Shown: one piece after another, positions 59,741-64,000 of the stretch | How the letters are laid out: the number at the start of each line of letters is the position of its first letter | Numbering within the stretch: position 1 is the stretch's first letter | DNA from: Dimorphilus gyrociliatus | Lineage: Eukaryota > Annelida > Polychaeta > Dinophilidae | Direction of reading: 5' to 3' | Length of the DNA stretch: 64,000 bases | Assembly: GCA_904063045.1 (NCBI GenBank) | Contig: CAJFCJ010000025.1 | Location: forward strand, 1,023,955 to 1,087,954 | Made by a program: the position numbers and the translations under genes | The notes under the pieces: generated by a model | What the model was told of the DNA's origin: nothing | The model's input: only the letters and a program-made list of their open reading frames with translations | Database searches by the model: none

Positions 59741-61387
59741 AACATTCCTTGATCACAGTCCACTATTCATAGTGCAAATGCTATAAATAGCTTTCTACCA
59801 CGTGTCACCGTCATTACTTTTTTCCTTTTTTGTCTAGTTTATTGACGCTAGTCATTGTATCGTTTCTAAGCTGTTAGTAATATCTTACTTTGCTTGAATT
59901 TGTCTTTTTGGTCAGTCAACTCACTTCCGCTCGACATTATAGACATCTACAGTGTATAAGAGAAACTATTTTGCACGAAGGAGTCGATGGACAGAGTAAT
60001 TATAACGTTATGAATGTTAAGGAGATGAAAAGAAGAGCAAAAATCAAATAATCTTAATTATAAAGTAAATCCCTTTTGACACTGATTTGAACTAATACAA
60101 AATTCATATAATGCATAAATTATTTATACATTCATTTTGTTCTATCTTTTTAATCGAGATTTCTTTTTTACCGACTGTAAAGGAGGAGAATGGAAAGAGA
60201 AAGAAGAATAAGCTAGTAGAGAAGTTACGAGATTTACCTATCTAGTCTGTTTTATTGTTAAGAATAATAAAAGGCTAAATGAAAGGGAAAGAGGAGATAA
60301 GGTTGAGAAAGAAATTTTTGCTTTTTTTCCAACAGTCTTTAAAGACTTTACACCCCAAAAAACTAGATAATTTGCTCACTCATTCACTCACCCATTTATC
60401 AATTCTCTCTCTCTCTCTCTCTCGTTCACTCTACGTTTCTAATCTTTAAACTTAAAATACAATGTTTTTCCAACTTTAAACATTTTACACAACTCCACTT
60501 GAAAATCTTCTTTAATGAATGCGAAGGAGTGGATATCGAGTTGGGATAGAATGTAACATCTTGTGTTTGGGCCGTCAAGGCATCAGTCTTTTCAGGTTTC
60601 TATGCAGTAAAAGACGCGATAAGATGGTGTGGTGTTGTTCTAATATCTTCAATGGAAGTCTAATGCTAGATTTTAATAATTAATTATAAAAGAATAAAGA
60701 AACAGCCAAGTATTTCGGAAATTTTTCTTTTTTTTTATTATGGAAAATGTGTTAAACAATTAAAGAAAATGAAATAAAACTATTCAATTAAGAATGAAGA
60801 ATCTCATTTCCTTAGATTAAAACAACACACAGCAAAGTGACCCTGAAAGAATCTCAAGTCTAAATTAACTCTATTTTCCATTTCAATCCGCCAGGAAAAG
60901 TTAGAAATTTGTCAGTTTTATGTCACGCTATTCGCGGGGGGGCGGAGTTTGCATAAGAAGTTCTAATTATAATAAGACTATAAAACTCGCTATCAGATAT
61001 ATAGTTGCTGCGCTAGCCGCAAAGGCACTGGCCACTGCTTAAACAATATAAATAAAAGAAAAGTACTACTTTGTTTTGAAAAATATTCAACAGATATATT
61101 TCAGCAAAAGGTTTGTTTTCTTTCTTTTCTTCTTCTTCTTTTTCCTCTTTTTCTGTTTTGTTTCTTGAACTTTTTTTAATATACTTTTGTTGTATGTTTA
61201 TGCGAGAGAGAGAGAGAGAGAGAGAGAAGGGAAGAAGGGGCCTGAGGCGGCCGGGGAAGAGAGGAGGAAAGAGACAGATAGACAAAATGACACATATATT
61301 AATATGTAAACAATGTGTTAATAATAGCAGTTGAAAGGGTTAGTTGCATGAATAGATAGATAGATAGATAGATAGACAGATAGATAG

Positions 61388-61425
<38 letters not shown>

Positions 61426-63410
61426 ATTACTCCAATTTCTGATGATACTTGCAAGAAAATTTTTCTACTACTATATTATATACTAATATAAATGTATAAG
61501 GTATATATATATAAATTTATATATATATATATATATATATACTGTATACTAATAATATTTATATATATCTACAAGTATTGTATTATAGAGATTGTTCACT
61601 GATTTGTTTTCTTTTATTTATTATTTATTTTAAGAAAACCCGAAACAGATATTTACGAAAATAATCTTAATAATTGAAATAAAATTACGCTCATCTTCTT
61701 TCTTCCCTCGCTATCTTTTTCTCCTTTTCCTCGCTTCTAATCTCCTAAAAATAAATATTTTCATTCAACTTTAAAAGAGTTTGAAAAGTTAAAAGCATAG
61801 TCATTAAATTTATAAAAAAGGAAAGAAAAAGGGACGCCGTCGACTAATGACTATTCACCTTGAAATTAGTTGAGCCGCTAAACTGTCTCCTTTAAAGTGC
61901 TTAAGTAAAAAAAAATTGGCTAGAACCCTTAGATAGAATTGTGAAAACAGAGTGAGAGAGAAAGAGACAGAGAGAAAATAACGAAATAAAGAATAGAAAA
62001 GTTTCTCCTACCCCGTTGGAAAGTAGGAATGGATTCTTTTGGGAAATTGATGAGAAGCGTCTCTTTATTTCTACTTTCAAAGAAAATACGGACAATGTTT
62101 TATAAGAGGTCCAGAGGCAATACGGAAATCTGCATATATTTGCACATTATCAGTATCGTTTTGTAGGCATTTACATAATTACAATGTTCTTTTTAATTCT
62201 CAGTAACATGTTAATAATAAAGGAGGATATATGTTGCTTATATCTCCATTTAGACTAAGGAAATCATAGTTTTATGTTTTAGCGAAGAGAAAGTAATATC
62301 TCAGGAGATTCAAGTTAGGGATAATTTGCAAATTTTATTTGACACTAGCTACTTAGAGACTGATTATTTTATCTTCAAAATGGAATACCTGATTGTCATG
62401 ATTTTTATTCCATTAAAGTCCAGCTAAGCATTTAAAAGTTCGACTTGTATTAGCATCTTGTAATTAACTTTATTGTTTATTTATTTAATTCCTTTTCCGT
62501 TCGGACGATTGAAAAATAGTTACATGTCTATTAAGTGAAATAATTTAAAGGAAATTGCCAAAGGGTATCTAACCCGTTTAAAAATTTATCTGTTTATGAT
62601 GAATTTCGTCCGAAATTCAACCATTACTTTTCCCGCTCATACTATCTATCCTCTCTCTATTATCATTATTATTAATAAAAAAATAGTGCATCTATATACG
62701 GTATATATGTCTATTAAGGTGTAGAAACGCTGCCACAGAACAAGGAATTGTAATATCTTTTAATAGAAAGAAACATCAAAGGATATTTTTTAATTACGAA
62801 AAGCGTCTCTATCAGAGAACAAATGAGAGAAGAGAGAACGTCAAGTATCATTAATTAAATAATTATATAATAACAATTTAAACTTCAATAATTCATTATT
62901 ATATACCGCAAATCTTTAGTAGAGGGAAAAGAGTAACGCTTAGCTAAACGCTTTAGAAACGCCTCAAAAAAACATTGTAAACAATCTAAACTTACTTTTT
63001 TCGAAAGGGATTTCCGGTTAGTGAAAAAAAGAACTGAAATATTTATTGACGTCTCTCATCCGAATTCTCATCAGACTAGATCCTATTCGTTCTAGTGTAA
63101 TTGACAAAGTTTATTTAATATGCAAGTGTTGGTTCCTACCTTACTCAAATATTTAACCGTCATAAGAAATGTCCAAAGTTGTTCATTACCTTTTCTTAAC
63201 GAAAGAGAACCGATACCTTAAAAGTGATAAAGCTATTACAGTATTCACTTAATCGACTTCTTCTTGGTTTTGCTCGTATTTTTCCTACTTTTATCATTAT
63301 TTATCATTATTTAATATTAATCACTATTTCTTATCATTTTCCTCCTCGGCATCCGCCTCCGCCTCCCTGTTTTTCTTTTCCCTCCTAGTTGCAATTGGTA
63401 AATATTTAGC
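59741..63410. other. Non-coding stretch before the neuropeptide gene
   Basis: No protein-like frame. It contains AG repeats (61,205-61,227), ATAG and AT tracts (61,346-61,422, 61,505-61,541), TATACTGTATA palindromes (61,540s) and the likely promoter of the YMRFamide gene. Confidence 0.5.
61346..61422. repeat. (ATAG)n(AT)n microsatellite
   Basis: About eight GATA units followed by about 16 AT units; another AT tract lies at 61,505-61,541. Confidence 0.9.
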
Positions 63411-63422
63411 TTTGCAGATAGA

Positions 63423-64000
63423 ATGAAATTCCTTCTTCTTCTCTTATGCCTCACTTTCGCAGCAGCAAATTTGTTCGAGTTGAACGACTGTGGAGCGGCT
63501 GAAGGAAGCATCTTGAAACGTTTGTGCGCTATCTATCAACAAGGTAGTCAATTGGATATTTAGATGTTTAATACGCCTTTATATATATATACTGTATAAG
63601 TAAAAAAATTTGCTTGAATTAATGGATTAATTACTGTTCAGGTGAGGATGACGACGTACCTAATTTATTACGAATGAGACAAAGAAGAGATCAAGGCTAT
63701 ATTCGCTTTGGGAGATCAATGCCAATTTCCTACATGAGATTTGGAAGAAAGAAGCGAGAGGCCGTCGACGAAAAGAGATACATGAGATTCGGCAGGGGAA
63801 ATGAAAAGGACGATAATGACGCGATTGACGTTTCGAAAAAGTATATGAGATTCGGCAAAAGATTTCAGGATGATCTGCAAAAGAAATATATGAGGTTCGG
63901 AAAAAGATACATGAGATTCGGAAGGGGCGGAAGTGAAGATGAAGCCGAAAAACGTTATATGAGATTCGGTAGGAACCAACTAAAGCCAAACGAAGAAGGT
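63423..64000 (+). CDS. YMRFamide-type neuropeptide precursor (3' partial)
   Basis: Exon 1 63423-63543 encodes a signal peptide (MKFLLLLLCLTFAAANLF) and 20 further residues; a GT-AG intron runs 63544-63641; exon 2 63642 to beyond the window. The propeptide holds one GYIRFG and six YMRFG motifs, each followed by R or K and mostly bounded by KR, KK or RR, the normal sites for prohormone convertase cutting and C-terminal amidation. Acidic spacers (NEKDDNDAIDV, GSEDEAE) separate several copies, typical of FMRFamide-like precursors. A CTTTGCAG acceptor 6 bp before the ATG (63416-63417) implies a 5'UTR intron or trans-splice site. No stop appears before the window ends, so further copies may follow. 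Confidence 0.93.

Noticed and set aside
1-64000. CRISPR arrays, operons, riboswitches, rRNA or tRNA genes
   Set aside because: The tandem repeats are microsatellites without spacer structure; genes have spliceosomal introns; I found no convincing A/B-box tRNA or rRNA sequence.

Overview
The window is animal nuclear DNA. It has AT-rich intergenic sequence, many short GT-AG introns of about 55-100 bp, dense AT/AG microsatellites, kringle, MAM and LDL-receptor class A (LDLa) modules, Tc1/mariner-like transposon remnants and an RFamide neuropeptide precursor. Repeated YMRF-Gly plus one YIRF-Gly motif fits a lophotrochozoan (annelids such as leech have YMRFamide, flatworms have YIRFamide-type peptides). 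I favour an annelid-like animal but cannot name the species.

Region 1 (1-31,900, + strand) is a head-to-tail array of three paralogous giant DEG/ENaC channel genes, called here A (2-6588, 5' end outside the window), B (8957-19801, complete) and C (20568-31888, complete). Hand-splicing B gives 33 exons, a fully consistent reading phase and about 2,652 residues; ordinary DEG/ENaC subunits have roughly 500-700. The channel parts are clear: HG gating motif, TM1, palm and finger motifs, the Cys-rich CGC region, a GAS filter and TM2. Two huge insertions are present. One, in the finger, holds PAN, six MAM, four kringle and six LDLa modules (about 1,780 residues). The other, in the knuckle just before the last palm strand, is a helical segment of about 400-430 residues. 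The three genes are mosaics: blocks with near-identical exons and introns alternate with strongly diverged blocks, as expected from gene conversion or unequal exchange.

Region 2 (32,080-34,176, - strand) is a single-exon LRR transmembrane receptor, convergent with channel C and ending in a possible PDZ ligand.

Region 3 (34.2-44.7 kb) has no recognisable protein gene. It holds microsatellites, TATACAGTATA palindromes, a strong cluster of GCGTCT(AAT) motifs, CTCF-like GCGCCATCTA sites and a CpG-rich stretch, so it may be regulatory.

Region 4 (44.7-57.2 kb) is a degenerating cluster of EXTL2-like GT64 glycosyltransferases. Two copies look intact (46,392-47,538 and 56,006-57,205, - strand), one has lost its first exon, and several frameshifted or inverted fragments remain. 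They sit in a segmental duplication whose two units differ by a 211-bp MITE, a deleted Tc1-like element and a nested TIR element, each missing from the other unit.

Region 5 (57.2-64 kb) holds a degenerate Tc1-like transposase, a small GC-rich remnant, long simple repeats and, at the window edge, the 5' part of a YMRFamide precursor (63,423 to beyond 64,000). Because some DEG/ENaC channels are gated directly by RFamide peptides, linkage of a giant DEG/ENaC array to an RFamide gene is a testable but unproven ligand-receptor idea.
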